A DNA stretch of 64,000 nt from Cenococcum geophilum 1.58 (Eukaryota > Ascomycota > Dothideomycetes > Gloniales > Gloniaceae). Below, piece after piece: positions 45,327 through 57,915 of the stretch (position 1 is the first letter of the stretch; every line of letters begins with the position of its first letter). A model generated the notes under the pieces. That model did not search any database and was not told where the DNA came from. It was given only the letters and a program-made list of their open reading frames with translations. The stretch lies in NCBI GenBank assembly GCA_001692895.1, contig KV748200.1:1190914-1254913 (forward strand), given 5' to 3'. Made by a program: the position numbers and the translations under genes.

Positions 45327-47456
45327 GCTTCAGTGTTACGGACCTTATATCGGCAGTAGTACGACTACTAAGAAGAGACACGAAACGGGTTGGTTGAGAC
45401 AGCACGGGGGGCGCTGGAACCGATCGAGCCATGGGACGAGGGGTAGCCAAGTCATATAACCAGTCACGTTACAAGTTCAGAACGTGGGATCTGTAAGATC
45501 TGTCGGAATATTACGTACTTAGATTAACCGACGTATCGATATACTTAGTATTTCTTAGGCGCAGTATTATGTATTTAAAGGACTATAGTCCCTACCTAGA
45601 TAGCTCTCTTCTTTATAGTAAATCTTAGAATATAATTAGAGTTAATCTATTAGGCAACTACTCCACTAGTTATTATTACGTTATTAACTTCTTATTTACC
45701 TATATACCTAGCCTATTAATAAGTCTATCGTAGTTTCTACTATAAGGCTTTATTATATATTTACTACCTAGTTACGGTATTAATAAAGTTAAATAATATA
45801 CTACTAAAAGCACTAGTTATAACGCTATTAATGGCAGTAACTACTTTAGGGATAAGTGGGGATACTAGTATATAGGATATAGATTTATAGCTAGTTATAG
45901 TAGGTTAGCTATAGAAGATAGTTAATTAATTAATAGATAATAACCGGATACTTAAGAAACAAATTAATAGCATTAGAGTAGTAAAGGTTAAGTTACTATT
46001 AGTTAAGCGATTCTTAGGGAAGAAATTAAAGCTTAAAGGGTTTTTAGTATAAATACGTTTTAAGGTAATATAGGAGGATATAAAGCTTACTATATTAATA
46101 GACTAAGTAGTCTATACAGGATTGTTTTTAACGGGAAAAGTACTTAAGTAATTTAAACTTTACCTTACTAAGATATAGGAGAACGGAAGCACAACTATAA
46201 ACCTAGAAGTTAAATTTATATTCTTAAGCTAAGGAGGATTTACGGGATAACTTATATAGATATTTGGTAACCTAAAAGTAACTACTACGGTAGAAAAAAA
46301 GTTTTAAAACCTAGTATAATGGACCTTAATAATTAAGTATATAATATAGTTTTAAATGCTAGCTATATAGGTTAAATAGAATAATAGGGCGCTTATAGTA
46401 TAGTATAAATAGGGACTTAAAGCAAAAGTCTAGGATGTAATTATCCTAATAGAAGATATAGATATACTTAAGAAACTAATAGATTAAGTAATTAAGATTA
46501 ATAATAAGATATATTAACAAGAATAGGCTAAAAAAGGTTAAGATAAAGTTCTATAGTTATATAAGGCGTAGAGTACATATTAACTAAATTAGAAACTATA
46601 AAATGGCGAACTAGAGCTAATAGACCTAAGCAGTACTAAAGAGTATAGAAGTAAACGGCTATAGAAACCTAAAGGATAAGGACTAAGTAATTAAAGGTCT
46701 AAGGAGTAGAGGCTAAACTAGGGATCTTAGTAGCAGAAGACGTTTAGGCGAACTCTATAATAAGAAAAATGGTTTAAAGAGGGAGCTTATATAAATTATA
46801 GAAAATAGGGTTATTTTACCAGAGACTATAAAGATAGTTAGAGTAACTATATAGTAAAGGGAACTAGACTAGTAGACAATATATATATATATATATATAA
46901 AGGAATAATACTATGCTATAAGGAACCAAAGAGTATTTAATTAAAAGTTTTGCGTTTTATTATAATAACATATACCAAATTTATAAAGATACTATGTATA
47001 GCGTAAGCTATTAGCTATAAGAGCTAAAAATTATTAGAGTATAGAGGAACTAATAAACTATTTTATAAATTAGATATTAAGGACAATAAGTTTAATATAA
47101 GCGAAATATTTAGTAATAATAAGGCAATAAAGGCAGCTTACTAGAAGCATATAAACCTTAAAGATATTATAATAGAGGCAAAAGTTAAATCCACTATAAA
47201 GGACGGATTAGTAATAGGAATTAAAACTATATTAAATATAATATTTATTACCTTATAAGATATAAGAGAAGTAAAATAGTAAACTACTTTAGCACTTAAT
47301 AAAGGTAAAGGGTAAAAGGCTTAAGGCTTTAAAGAAAGGATAAGAGTATAAGCTAGCTATTTATAAGGATAGATTAAGGCAAAAGACTAGAAAAACGAGA
47401 CTTCCGCAATAAAGGGAAAGAGTTCCATAATAAGTAAATAAAGTATTTAGCCTTAG

Positions 47457-47612
47457 TGTTGGTTACATAAGGGAATATCACGTAGCTACGGTTCGTAGAT
47501 AGTATAATGATTGTTCTTCTTTTGTTAATTAGGGGGGGGCGAGGAGCTTAAGGCTCCTCGCCACACTAGTGCCGCGGCGACACGTGACGGCAACTTGCCT
47601 ATATTCCCAACA
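47457..47612 (-). repeat. Copia LTR (3' LTR in element orientation), 156 bp
   Basis: TG...CA ends. Contains a GGCGAGGAGCTTAAGGCTCCTCGCC palindromic segment (about 47536-47561) that would form a strong hairpin. Nearly identical to 53263-53437 apart from length. Confidence 0.85.
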
Positions 47613-50600
47613 CTGGCAACTCTTCTTTTGCGGTTGCCATCTATATATATATATAGCTCGACTAGCGTAACAAACATTAATTCTCCTTACTTACTATTGC
47701 TATTATAATATAAGTCTCGCTGTCCTAAAAGTTTGCCTCTTAGTACGTGGTGCTTTCTTACTTAGAAGTCGCAGGTAGATATCTTATTTAGAGGGCCGCT
47801 AAGGCGCTAGTAGTAAGCGAGCCAATAGCGATTTTTCTATCCCGGGGATGGAAAATCCTAATTGGCTAGGTTAAGTTAGGGTCTGCAGAATCTAACTAAT
47901 TAGATAACTTTAACCGCCGGTTAAAGTTCCTAGATATCTTAAGACCTTACGTAACTAAGAAATTTCTAGGGACTCCCTTTTAACCTAACCTTTAACTTAT
48001 ATATATAGAGTATTTATATTAATAAACGTCTTTAGTGCCTTATTTAGGTTCGCCTTTATTATCGCATCTACTAGGTTATCTTAGCCATTAATCTATTAAA
48101 TCTTAAAGAGTTTTTAATGCTCATAGGATTGCTAAAGTGCTATAATATTAATTATAAGGCGCTTTTCCTTTATAGTACTAAGCTTAACTAAACACTTATA
48201 GAGGGAATATAAGTTAGTGTATATAATTATAGGGATAATAGTAAGTTCGAGTTAATCTATAATTATCTTTAGGGTAGTTCTAATTGTAATTACTATATTA
48301 ACTCCGCTAACCATTCTATATATCTCTAACGCTAAAATACTTTAGGTAACGCGCTTGCTTTTAGTTAAGCTCTAATAGATAAGATTACTATAGATTATAA
48401 AGTTATTCTCTCTAGTAAATTTATTCGCGATAATAATTTTATATCCTAACTAGGAGCTAAAATCTTTATTATTTATAAATAATCTATTAATAAATATAAA
48501 GAGCTTAGCGGTAGGAAGATTAATAGGCACATAGAGTAGTCCCCAATTAAGATGGTTTATTTACTAGGAAAAACATTTATTTAGGGCAAGAACGTCATCC
48601 TTAGTTAGTTCCTAGTATTAGGCGGCAATAGAGAGATTAAATAAAGCCTTAGGTTAATAGATAGAAGCAATATAAGCTCTATAAGCATGTTACTCCATAT
48701 ATCCTTACTTTAGAGAATTAATATTAATAACATTAATCTTCTTACCTTAACCCTTCTGGCGTAGAGTAATAGAATCCTTATTTAGGGAGAGGATGCATCT
48801 ATTAAAGAGTAATAGTATTATTAAATTAAGCTTTTCCTTTGGCTTTGCTATAAGATTTGCCTTTACTAGCTTATCCTTTTTAAGAGCTAAGAATTGGTCG
48901 TCTCCTAAGATAATTATATTATTAGTTTATATACCGATGATTCCAAATAGGGTTCCCGTGGTTGTAATAAGGAAGTAGGGATTAAATATAAAAGTAGTTA
49001 TTAAAAGCTTCTCTTTGTGGTGCTTGCTATAGGTAGCCCACTAATAAGTTCCTACCTCTGCAATTCTATATAATGGCTTAAGCATAACTATAATTGTATC
49101 TTCGGGATATTGGTGGCGAATTTACTCTAAAAGGTATGCTAATATTAAGCGCTAAAGGTTTATCTTTAATTAGGTATAGGCCTAGGTAATATCTTATAAA
49201 TAAACCGCCATTCTATCCTTTATTAAGGAGGGAGCTAATATAATAATAACTCGTTAACTAGCTCGTTAAATTATAAGAGATTATATAAGGATTACCTCTT
49301 TACTATTATTGTTGTAACTTTAGATAATAAGCCTTAATTTCTTAAATGGGGCGTTAGTAGCTTTACCTTTAATCTCGTTAACTATTCTTAACTTAAAGAT
49401 ATAAACTTTATTAAACTTAGTAGGGTTATACTTCTTAAATTTAAAGACTCCTCTTATAATAAGACCGTTAATCTCCTACTTATTAGATGCTTAGAAAGGA
49501 GCTCCTAAAGTTATAATACAACCTTCCTTTTAAAGCTGTTTTGCGAGCTTAAAGTTAGCCTTCTCTTTAGCTATTATAAAGGCCATTAATAACTTAACTC
49601 TGCTCTTAATAGCGGTAATAAATTATTTTTTAAAATTAATAAGATATTGGCGATTTCGTAATCCCTTTAGGCGACCTCTACCGCGTCATAGTTATAGCGT
49701 ATCTACTATAATTATCTCAGGATTATAGTCGCCTTCTAGAGCATATTAATTGTGGTTCTCCTTTAGGGTATCTTCTAAGGCATCCTATAAAGGCTCGGAA
49801 TTATTATCTTTATAGTAAGGCTTAATAACAGTTAAATAGAATTAAGTGGGTCCGTAAGGTATTTAAATAGTATAAGTTTAACTATTAATTATAATAAGTT
49901 AATATAGGCCTAACTATTCTCCCTTTTTACGCTATACGCGTACCTTAGACTGGAGTGGCAGATTAAGTATAGTTAAGGTATTTAGGCTATTTTTTATTCC
50001 TAGTGCGTTGTTAACCTAGCGTATAGCGTAGAGGCGTTGGACCTCCTTTATTGCCTTATAAATAGCCTTAGCTTATTACATAACAGAGGGAAATAGTAGA
50101 GAGTTATTAGTTATTTAAGGGTAGGCGCTAAAGACTAGTAATATAAGTATAAGTCTATCTGGGCCAGCGGAATCGTTAATAGCTTTAATAGCCATTTGTA
50201 AGGTAAGTTCTTTACTAACGTCCTTTAGTTCTAAAGAGATAATCTTATATACGCAACGTAATAGTGTATAATATCGCTCTACTTTTCTAATGCTATTATA
50301 TGCCTTAATAGGGACTTCCTTAACCTTAATTGCTATTGCCTTTATCTATTATTAAAACTCTATAGATAAGAAGTTCTTTTCTGCGTTATAGATAATTTAA
50401 TTAGGGGGTCCTAAATAGATATTAATCTAGTATAACTAAAGGGTATCTTATGCGTTTCTGGCTAATATATCTTTTAAAAAACGCGCGGCTTAAAAAAAGG
50501 TTAAGAAGTTAATAACTTAGAGCACTGGCTTGCCGCTAAGATATATAACGTTAATAATAATACAGAAGTTAAAGTTATAGTTATCCTTAAGGGTGAACTT

Positions 50601-53262
50601 AAATCGGCCAGGGGACTTCTAGTTTATTTAGTAGTAATAGTAGTACTTTATAAGATGCTTAATTGCCTTAACCTTAACTTTATGGCCTACTTACTAAAGA
50701 ACCCTAAGCAATTAATAAACGGATAGGTAGCTAAAACGACGGTGCAGTTGGCGTAATTCCAACTTAGTTAAGTAGCTCTAAGTAATACTCTTTTCTAGTT
50801 AATAAAGGAGTAACTAGGGGTGACCCTACTTGCGCATAATAGGCACCTAATTGTCTCCCTAAATAAGTATATTCTTAAGGTTATTAAGCCTAATACCTAA
50901 CTTATTTATATCTTTAATGCAAAATAAAAACGGAGTGTTTATAGGAATAATGTGGAAAGTAATATATCCTAAGGGGGTTTAGACCCTAATTATGCCAAGA
51001 GAGATTATAGTACCTTTACTAAAGCGAATTGTATATTGGCCTGCCGTTAATTAGTCAATCTAAATAGAGCTATTAAGCTGCTAAAGAGCTCGAACTTAAG
51101 GTTCTCCTACTATAGATATTCCTGCGGCTCCTATATCCGGTATAATACTATAGAAGATATATGCCGAGTATCTGTCGTTAAAGGAAAACGTAGAACTCTC
51201 CCTTAGCTTATTAAAGATATCTAACTTCGTAATAAAGTAGAGCGTAGATTAGTTATTAAGAACAGCAACGGTTTATATACTATTTACCTTACCATACTTA
51301 GTAAAGTATTGGTTAGGTAAGTAGTCCTTAATTTCCATATCTATAAGAAGCTATTTAGTCTTATTAACCTCACCCTTAAGGTCTTCTACGCCTTTATATT
51401 AAACTAGGAAGCTTTAGAAGTAGGCTGTAGTAACCTTACAATTTTTAACGTTTCTTATACTCTAACGGAACTTATTATATACCTTTTTTCGCTTATTAAG
51501 GGAATATTTAGTTAACTAGTAATTTAGCTTCTTATAAATATAGCACTTCTTTTAGCAATTACTTTAAAATAAACCTCCACAAGGACCTCTATAATTACCT
51601 TATAGTTAACATTAATTATACCCTCTTCTATATTCCTTACCACGGCCACTATATATTTAATTAGTTTAGTTATAATCATGTTAATTAGGAATACTTAGTT
51701 AGGTAAGGTTTTTGGTATAGAACTATTAAGATTCTTATATTCGCATCGCAGTACCTATAGCAGAGCGTAGCTTAGTATATACTCCTTTAAACGTATCTAT
51801 AGGTTTATATAGCGCTAAGTTGCACTTAGGAACGCTATAGCATACTAAGATAACCTAGTCCCTTAGGCTGTTCTTATTTTAGTAAGTTTTAGTAAGGCTA
51901 TATTAGATTTTCTAGAGTTTATTAAAGAGTATTTAAAGGCACTCTAAATAAGTCTTTATTAGGTTAGAAGTAATAACTCTCTAAAATATAGTTTCCCGCC
52001 ATTTAGATATATAAAGTTGGCGATTCTTATTAGTCTTAAAGTAAGCTCTAGTAAGTTAAAGCATTATATTAAAGCTATAGTTTTTACCCGTAATATGGTC
52101 GTAATAGAATATTACTACCCATCCTTTTAATATAATGGAGAAAGCGTAGTAGTACTAGTGGTATTAAATTCTAACCTTATTATAATAGTTATAGAAGACC
52201 TATAGTTTTGCTCTAAGTATATCGTATAGTTCTCCTCTAAACTTCTTTTCTTCGTCCAAATATACCTTTATTAGATTTGTAACTTCTTATAGTAGAGGCT
52301 TACCGGTTAGCTAGAGTAAAGGAGTTAGAGACGGTAAAGGTAAAGGAAGAGTACCTTTAGGTAGGAGAGTACCTTTAGGTAGAAGAGTAAAGTTCTAGGG
52401 GTTTTATTCCGAATTAAAGTTGCCTTTTAAAGAATATGGGTTGGTTTTAGGTTTTTATAGTTAACGTATAATCTTAGCTTCCGTCTATACTAGTTCTTCT
52501 ATACTAGTAATAACAGCCTAAATATTACTAGTAATTGGGTTACCGTTCTTAGTAATATATACCCTATTCCTATAGAGGAAGTCTTAAAAATCCTAAACAA
52601 TATTAACGTTGCTAAGTGCCTAGGTGTTAGCGGTCCATCCTATAAAATCCTCCCTAAAATATTCCTATAGCTGTAAATCGGCATAGTATTTACTTTAGTA
52701 GAATATAATACGGTATAGAAGAAAGCTATTAACTTGTTTTACGGTATAAGTTGTTATATTAAAGGTAAATTTATCCTAATTTTTGTTAATAAGTTTCGCG
52801 TATAAAGCTACCCCTAGTGGTAAGAAGTCTTTCTAGTCATTTAAAGTAGGCGTAGCCATATTTTTAGAGGAAGTGAAGTGTTATTAGTGTAGGGATTATT
52901 GTTTGGTACGCGTTCGTAATATATATTTGTTATTTAGTACGCGTTTGTCGTTTAGTACGCGTTCGGACGTGTATTTACGATTATAGGGCTTAGGGCTAGT
53001 TCTAGCCTTAAATCGCGAAGACTTGTAAAGCGTGTTGTTCTGCGTAATAGACGCAAGAATCCGTAATCTTAGAAAGGCTTAGGACTAGTTCTAGCCTTTA
53101 GATCCTTAGATTTATAGAAGAGTTTTATTTAAGGTTTAGGACTAGTTTTAACCTTAAAAGACAGCTTCCTCTAGCACGAGTAGCACTAGTATAGTGGCTT
53201 GTCTCTTCTTAGTAGAAACCTTGCTGTTTTATAATATAATAGTAAAGTTAACTACTAATTAG

Positions 53263-53437
53263 TGTTGGTTACATAAGGGAATATCACGTAGCTACGGTTC
53301 GTAGATAGTATGATAATTGTTCTTCTTTTGTTAATTAGGGGGGGCGAGGAGCTTAAGGCTCCTCGCCACACTAGTGCCGCGGCGACACGTGACGGCAACT
53401 TGCCGTACGTAATGGTAACTTGCCTATATTCCCAACA
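53263..53437 (-). repeat. Copia LTR (5' LTR in element orientation), 175 bp
   Basis: Same ends and same internal hairpin as the other LTR. It is about 19 bp longer near its right end, where the motif around AACTTGCC is duplicated. Followed by the CTTAG target duplication. Confidence 0.85.
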
Positions 53438-54244
53438 CTTAGAGTTAAATCATTAATACTAAAATTATAAAGTTTATATATCTAAAGGATCTTATAGCTA
53501 AACGTAGACTAGGAGAAGACTAGAAAGAATTTAATAATTAAATTAAAGCGTAGTAGGAATAAAGAGGCTACTAAGTGTTAAGAATACTAGGTAAACTAAG
53601 GGTTAAAAACACTAGGTAAACTAAGGGTTAAAGTACCTATATAAAAATTTACTAATAGGCCTAGAGTAGGCACGCTAAGAGTAAAATGGCTTAAAAAACT
53701 AAAATAAGAAGAGGACCTAAGAGTTCTAACTAGATTTAAAAAACGGTATACTAAAGGTTACAATAATGCAGTAATAGCAAGATATTTCCTTATAAATAGA
53801 TTGTGTACGCTTATAAAGCTATACTAAAAGTAGTATAGGCAGCGATATAATAATAAGTAGGAAGACTTTTATATATAGCTAGATAAGAAAGTCGTTTAAG
53901 ACTAAGCAATTATAGAAAAACGCATAAGTTATATTAAAGAAGCATTAATTATAATGTTAAGAAATCTAGAAGAAAGATTAGGGGACTAGAAAAGTAAGAG
54001 GTAAATTATAATACCTATAAATAAGAAACTAGTGTTTAGATTAACTAGATAGAGGTTTAAACTTAAAAATAAGGACGAGTTAAGAGTTAACCTAAGACAC
54101 CTAGCGTATTATATATTGGCGTAGATTATATATATAGATAATATATGCAATATACACAAGAACCTAAAAAAAAGAATTGGAAACACCCTACAGTGGGGTG
54201 TTATAAGTGTCTGTGCCCAGACCACACCAAATATGACTTTTTTT

Positions 54245-54905
54245 GCTAAATTACTATATAGCAACCACAAAATCAATTCTGGAGCTTTAAAATAGTTATA
54301 AGGCTTATTACTATATAAAATCTAGCTATTATACCTTTTTTTAAAAATCTTATATCTTATGGTCCTTTATTAAAATTCCCTATATTTTACCGATTTTTTA
54401 CTATACTTACTATATTTAGCATATATTTTCTACTACTAGGGATTAAAAATATTTCTTAAAAATCCAATATTTTATAGAGATTTGCTTTTACTAAGACTCT
54501 GTATATTTAAATTTTTATTTAAAAAATATAAAAAATAATTGTATGGCTATAAAGTCGAAAAAGTAGGGAGAAAATGCAATTCCCTATACAAATTTTAAAT
54601 TTTCAACTTTATAACGTTATAATAAACTTTTAAACTTTTAAAATAATATTCTAAATAAACCAAGTTATAATAAATATAAATCTTTATACGATGTTAAATT
54701 TTTTTAAAAAAAAATCAATATTTAGTAGTAGAAAATATATATTAAATATTATAGATCTTATTAGGGAATTAATAGGATTTCTAAAAGAGTTATAGGTTTT
54801 AAACTTTAAAAAAAAAGCTATAATGGCTAGATTTAATATATAATATAAACTTTAGATATTTTTTAAAGCTTTAAAATTAATTATAGGGTTGTTATATATA
54901 ATAAT
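54245..54905. repeat. AT-rich foldback of about 660 bp
   Basis: The two halves are imperfect inverted copies. AAATCTAGCTATTATACCTTT (54310-54332) matches the inverse of 54815-54836, and ATATATTTTCTACTACTA (54421-54438) matches the inverse of 54724-54741. The centre lies near 54575. Almost no G or C is present. It may be a large decayed MITE. A TAA microsatellite follows at 54901-54920. Confidence 0.7.
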
Positions 54906-54929
54906 AATAATAATAATAATTCATTGCTT

Positions 54930-55270
54930 AACGTCCGATTCGGATCCCTATTGGGCCCATGCGGACTACTCCTTATTTACATATGGGGAGAAAACTCTAT
55001 TTAAGAAAAATGAGAAAACCCCGTGATCCATCTCCCCGCCTTTTGGGACTCGCCTGCTTAGCGCCTGCGAGTCGCCTATGGTGCTCTACTACCTTACTAT
55101 TTGACCTCCTTAGGAACCACTGCTGCCGTAACAAGCCTACGGACGCGGGGTTGTTATATATAATTGTATAATTATAGCACCTAGTATACGAACGCGTATT
55201 TACGCGTTCGTGCACCAACTACCTACGTGCTGACTAATCAGGGGGGAGGCGCGTCAGTATATTACCTCAG
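54930..55270. other. GC-normal patch of unknown nature
   Basis: Sequence such as cggatccctattgggcccat stands out from the TA-rich surroundings. Two short overlapping frames on opposite strands lack domains. GGGTTGTTATATATAAT at 55146-55162 repeats the junction at 54886-54902, so this patch may be an insertion bounded by that short direct repeat. Confidence 0.4.
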
Positions 55271-55276
55271 CGAGCT

Positions 55277-55351
55277 TAGACGTGAATTTGATTGGAGCGG
55301 ATGTTCCTTCGGCCCGTCAGCAAGCTGACGAACATCCACCAAAATCACGTC
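55277..55351. repeat. 75 bp hairpin
   Basis: Left arm AGACGTGAATTTGATTGG then GGATGTTC; right arm GAACATCC then ACCAAAATCACGTCT. The loop contains its own small stem (GTCAGCAAGCTGAC). Compact and GC-normal; possibly a tiny MITE or the end of a larger element. Confidence 0.65.
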
Positions 55352-56340
55352 TGAGAGCCTTTGGCGAGTTTTATTAAAAGCGTAAGTAAAAATCTTGGTT
55401 TTAGCAACTTTATAAGGGGATTTCCTCTATAGTATAATAAAATTAAGTCTTTTAAAACTCGTCAATAAATTTTTAGGGGGCTACTTTATATATAAAATGC
55501 CTTTAAATTATATTGTCCCCTCCTAAATCTAAGATTAATTTTGTTAAAGTTAAAATTTCTATTATTAAAAGCGTAAGCACTTTTATATACAGGCCTATAT
55601 TGGCCCACATAAAGGTATAAAAAGCGTAAACTCTTACTAATCTATAGAGCTAGATCTCCTAAGTAATTTGATATAATTTTTACCTTAAGAGACGTTATAG
55701 GGATCTTAATTAATTTCGTTGAAAATTATAAGTTTTCCTATATAAAAAACGCTTGTGCTTCTATATAAATCTTGCTAAAGTCCCTTAGACCAAGAAATCG
55801 ATTAAATATCTAAAGGAGATCAACGCGCCAGCGTAATCGATTTCTTAGTATAAGTCTATTAAGGTAAGTCAGTATATAGACCACGTAGTCTACCTCAATA
55901 GAATCGACAGTTACCACTATCCCAAAGAGCATACGATACTATACGTATTTCGTGCCCTGGGATATGACTTAATTATATTATTAAATTAATACAAATACTG
56001 ATTAGTGAGCGCGTACAGATTAGCAATCACTCGACACCTCCCCCTAAGCGATACTCGACAGCGACTACCTGTTTAGACTCCTAGTACGACCTACTAGAAG
56101 GTTAGAAGTTAGGGATTACGGGCTATCACCAACTCTGTATACTTATTTAAGTCTTAATACGGTTTACTAAAAGTTTATAAACGCAAATATAGACCTTTAT
56201 AAAACCCTTTATCCTCCCGCAAACTACTACAGACCTACTAATTACCTTTACGGACCGTTATAAGACCTTACGGAAAACCCCTACCCTCCTATAAACCGTT
56301 ATGGACCTATTAACCGCCTTTACAGACCACTACAAGACCT
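55352..56340. other. TA-rich relic sequence left of the second Copia-type fossil
   Basis: About 1 kb of TA-rich DNA with recurring phrases such as ttattaaaagcgtaag (55369, 55558). It probably includes the leader or LTR of the element that follows, but I could not define LTR ends. Confidence 0.4.
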
Positions 56341-56869
56341 TTTCCACCCGCTATGTATTACACTATACAGTATAGCAGACACAAGTAAGTAGATTAATAA
56401 AGGTTAAGAGAAATAGAGCTAAGGAGTTAACCTTACGTCTATAACTAACGTTAATAACTACATTAAATATAAAATCCTTAAATACGGATATTTTAAGCTT
56501 ATAAATAACGACCTATAGGAGCAATATAAGGAAGACTTTACGGACTTTATAGAAGATATTTTTAAGGCTTACAACCCTACTACCATCCGTAACCTATAAA
56601 CCCTTTTATGTTACTAAGGCGTATAGGTTAAAAGGGACAAACGAGTCACTGTTATACGGTCTCTATACAACACACTATATAAGGAGGATTAAACGGAATG
56701 GACTAAAGAGTAGATCTTAGATTACATCAAAACTAGCAACCTCTTTGCCTCCTTTAAACTTAATAGAATCTCTAGCCTTATAGCTAACCCATTTAACTAA
56801 ATTCGTTCCATAAACCTAAATAGTATTAGAATTAATCTTACTGGCCAAAGTATACCTAATACTTAAGTT

Positions 56870-56959
56870 ACGGACCATAATACCACCGTAACCCAAATTA
56901 TAAACCGTAATACCCCCGTAACCCAAATTACGGACTATAATACCCCTATAAACCAAAAT
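56870..56959. repeat. Three tandem 30-bp units in the gag-like region
   Basis: Units share the pattern acggaccataatacc followed by cgtaacccaaatt, spaced 30 bp. They would add a repeating decapeptide to the ancestral gag. The copies differ mainly by transitions. Confidence 0.7.
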
Positions 56960-57915
56960 ACGGACTAAACCCCTTCTATTACTTAAGTTATAAATCCATA
57001 AACTACCTAAGTAAAGACCTATAGTAAGGAGCTAGCTAACCTAGCTAAGCTCTACACCGACAAATCCAAGTATAGCGGTAAAAACGATAACTTTAACTTT
57101 AAACTAACTAACTTTACAGACCTCTGCTAGAAGGCTAATATTCCTAAATAGGAATTTAGCCAAGCCTACTCTACTATACTGCACGGCCTAGCACTTAATT
57201 ACTACTATACCAACCTCAAGAGCAACCCCCTTAGTATTTCCTTTAATAAGCTATATAAAGCTATACGCAACTACTTTAAAGGACTGGAATATAAGCGTAA
57301 TATCCTTACCCAATAGAATGCAACTAAGTTACGGACCGTAATAGACAAGAATACTAAAAAATCGACTATAAAGTGCCTGCAAATCCTTATTAAAGACCTC
57401 CGCCACCTATAATATGGTTTTAATATTAAGCTTTAAACAGACGACTTCCTACACAATAAACTTATTACAGCTTGCCAGGAAATAAAACCTTATAAATACG
57501 CCTATTATAAGCCCGCAGACACTATAGCTGGCCTTATTAACAATTTATGGTCCTCTATTATAACGTATAAAGCCTTAAACCCACTAGGTAGTACTTAAGC
57601 CTTTATTACGGACCTACAAAATCTATAAACTAACTTAGATGCCTACTTTACGGACCGCTACTACCGCTAGCAGTACCCGCATCGACCAAGTTCTACCTAT
57701 AACCCCCGCAGTAACCCCTATATAAAACTATACCCCTATAAACAAACTAGCCAGAAGTGCTTTATATATAGTAAAAAAGGATACTAGTCTATAAGGTATA
57801 CCTAGGAAGAATATAATAAGTCTAAGAAGAGATTTAATAATTAGATTAACTAGTTTATCTTAGACTATAAAGGAAAGAAAGTAGAGAAGTCTCTTAACAA
57901 GTTAATAGAAGCCCT

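Larger units (their letters stand above)
47457..53437 (-). mobile_element. Ty1/Copia LTR retrotransposon fossil with both LTRs
   Basis: About 5.98 kb between two matching LTRs that begin TGTTGGTTACATAAGGGAAT and end ATTCCCAACA, flanked by CTTAG on both sides (47452-47456, 53438-53442). Orientation is minus: a gag-like start lies near 52.86 kb after a ~400 bp leader, and reverse-transcriptase-like sequence in Copia style lies near 48.8-49.0 kb. The coding region is broken many times. The LTRs remain very alike, so insertion was followed by rapid mutation instead of slow divergence. Confidence 0.8.
45501..54150 (+). mobile_element. Ty3/Gypsy-type LTR retrotransposon relic, interrupted by a Copia element
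   Basis: A TGTCGGAATATTACGTAC start at 45501 is LTR-like and is followed by a gag-like region on the + strand, including a recognisable zinc-knuckle area near 46.78-46.85 kb. A Ty1/Copia element is inserted at 47457-53437, and gag/pol-like TA-rich sequence resumes after it to about 54.15 kb. The second LTR was not found, so the right boundary is approximate. Heavily broken with many disruptions; old relative to the Copia insertion it hosts. Family call is tentative. Confidence 0.5.

Noticed and set aside
54959-55218. Overlapping 70-codon frames in the GC-normal patch as a gene
   Set aside because: They lie on opposite strands over the same bases, without domains or splice signals.
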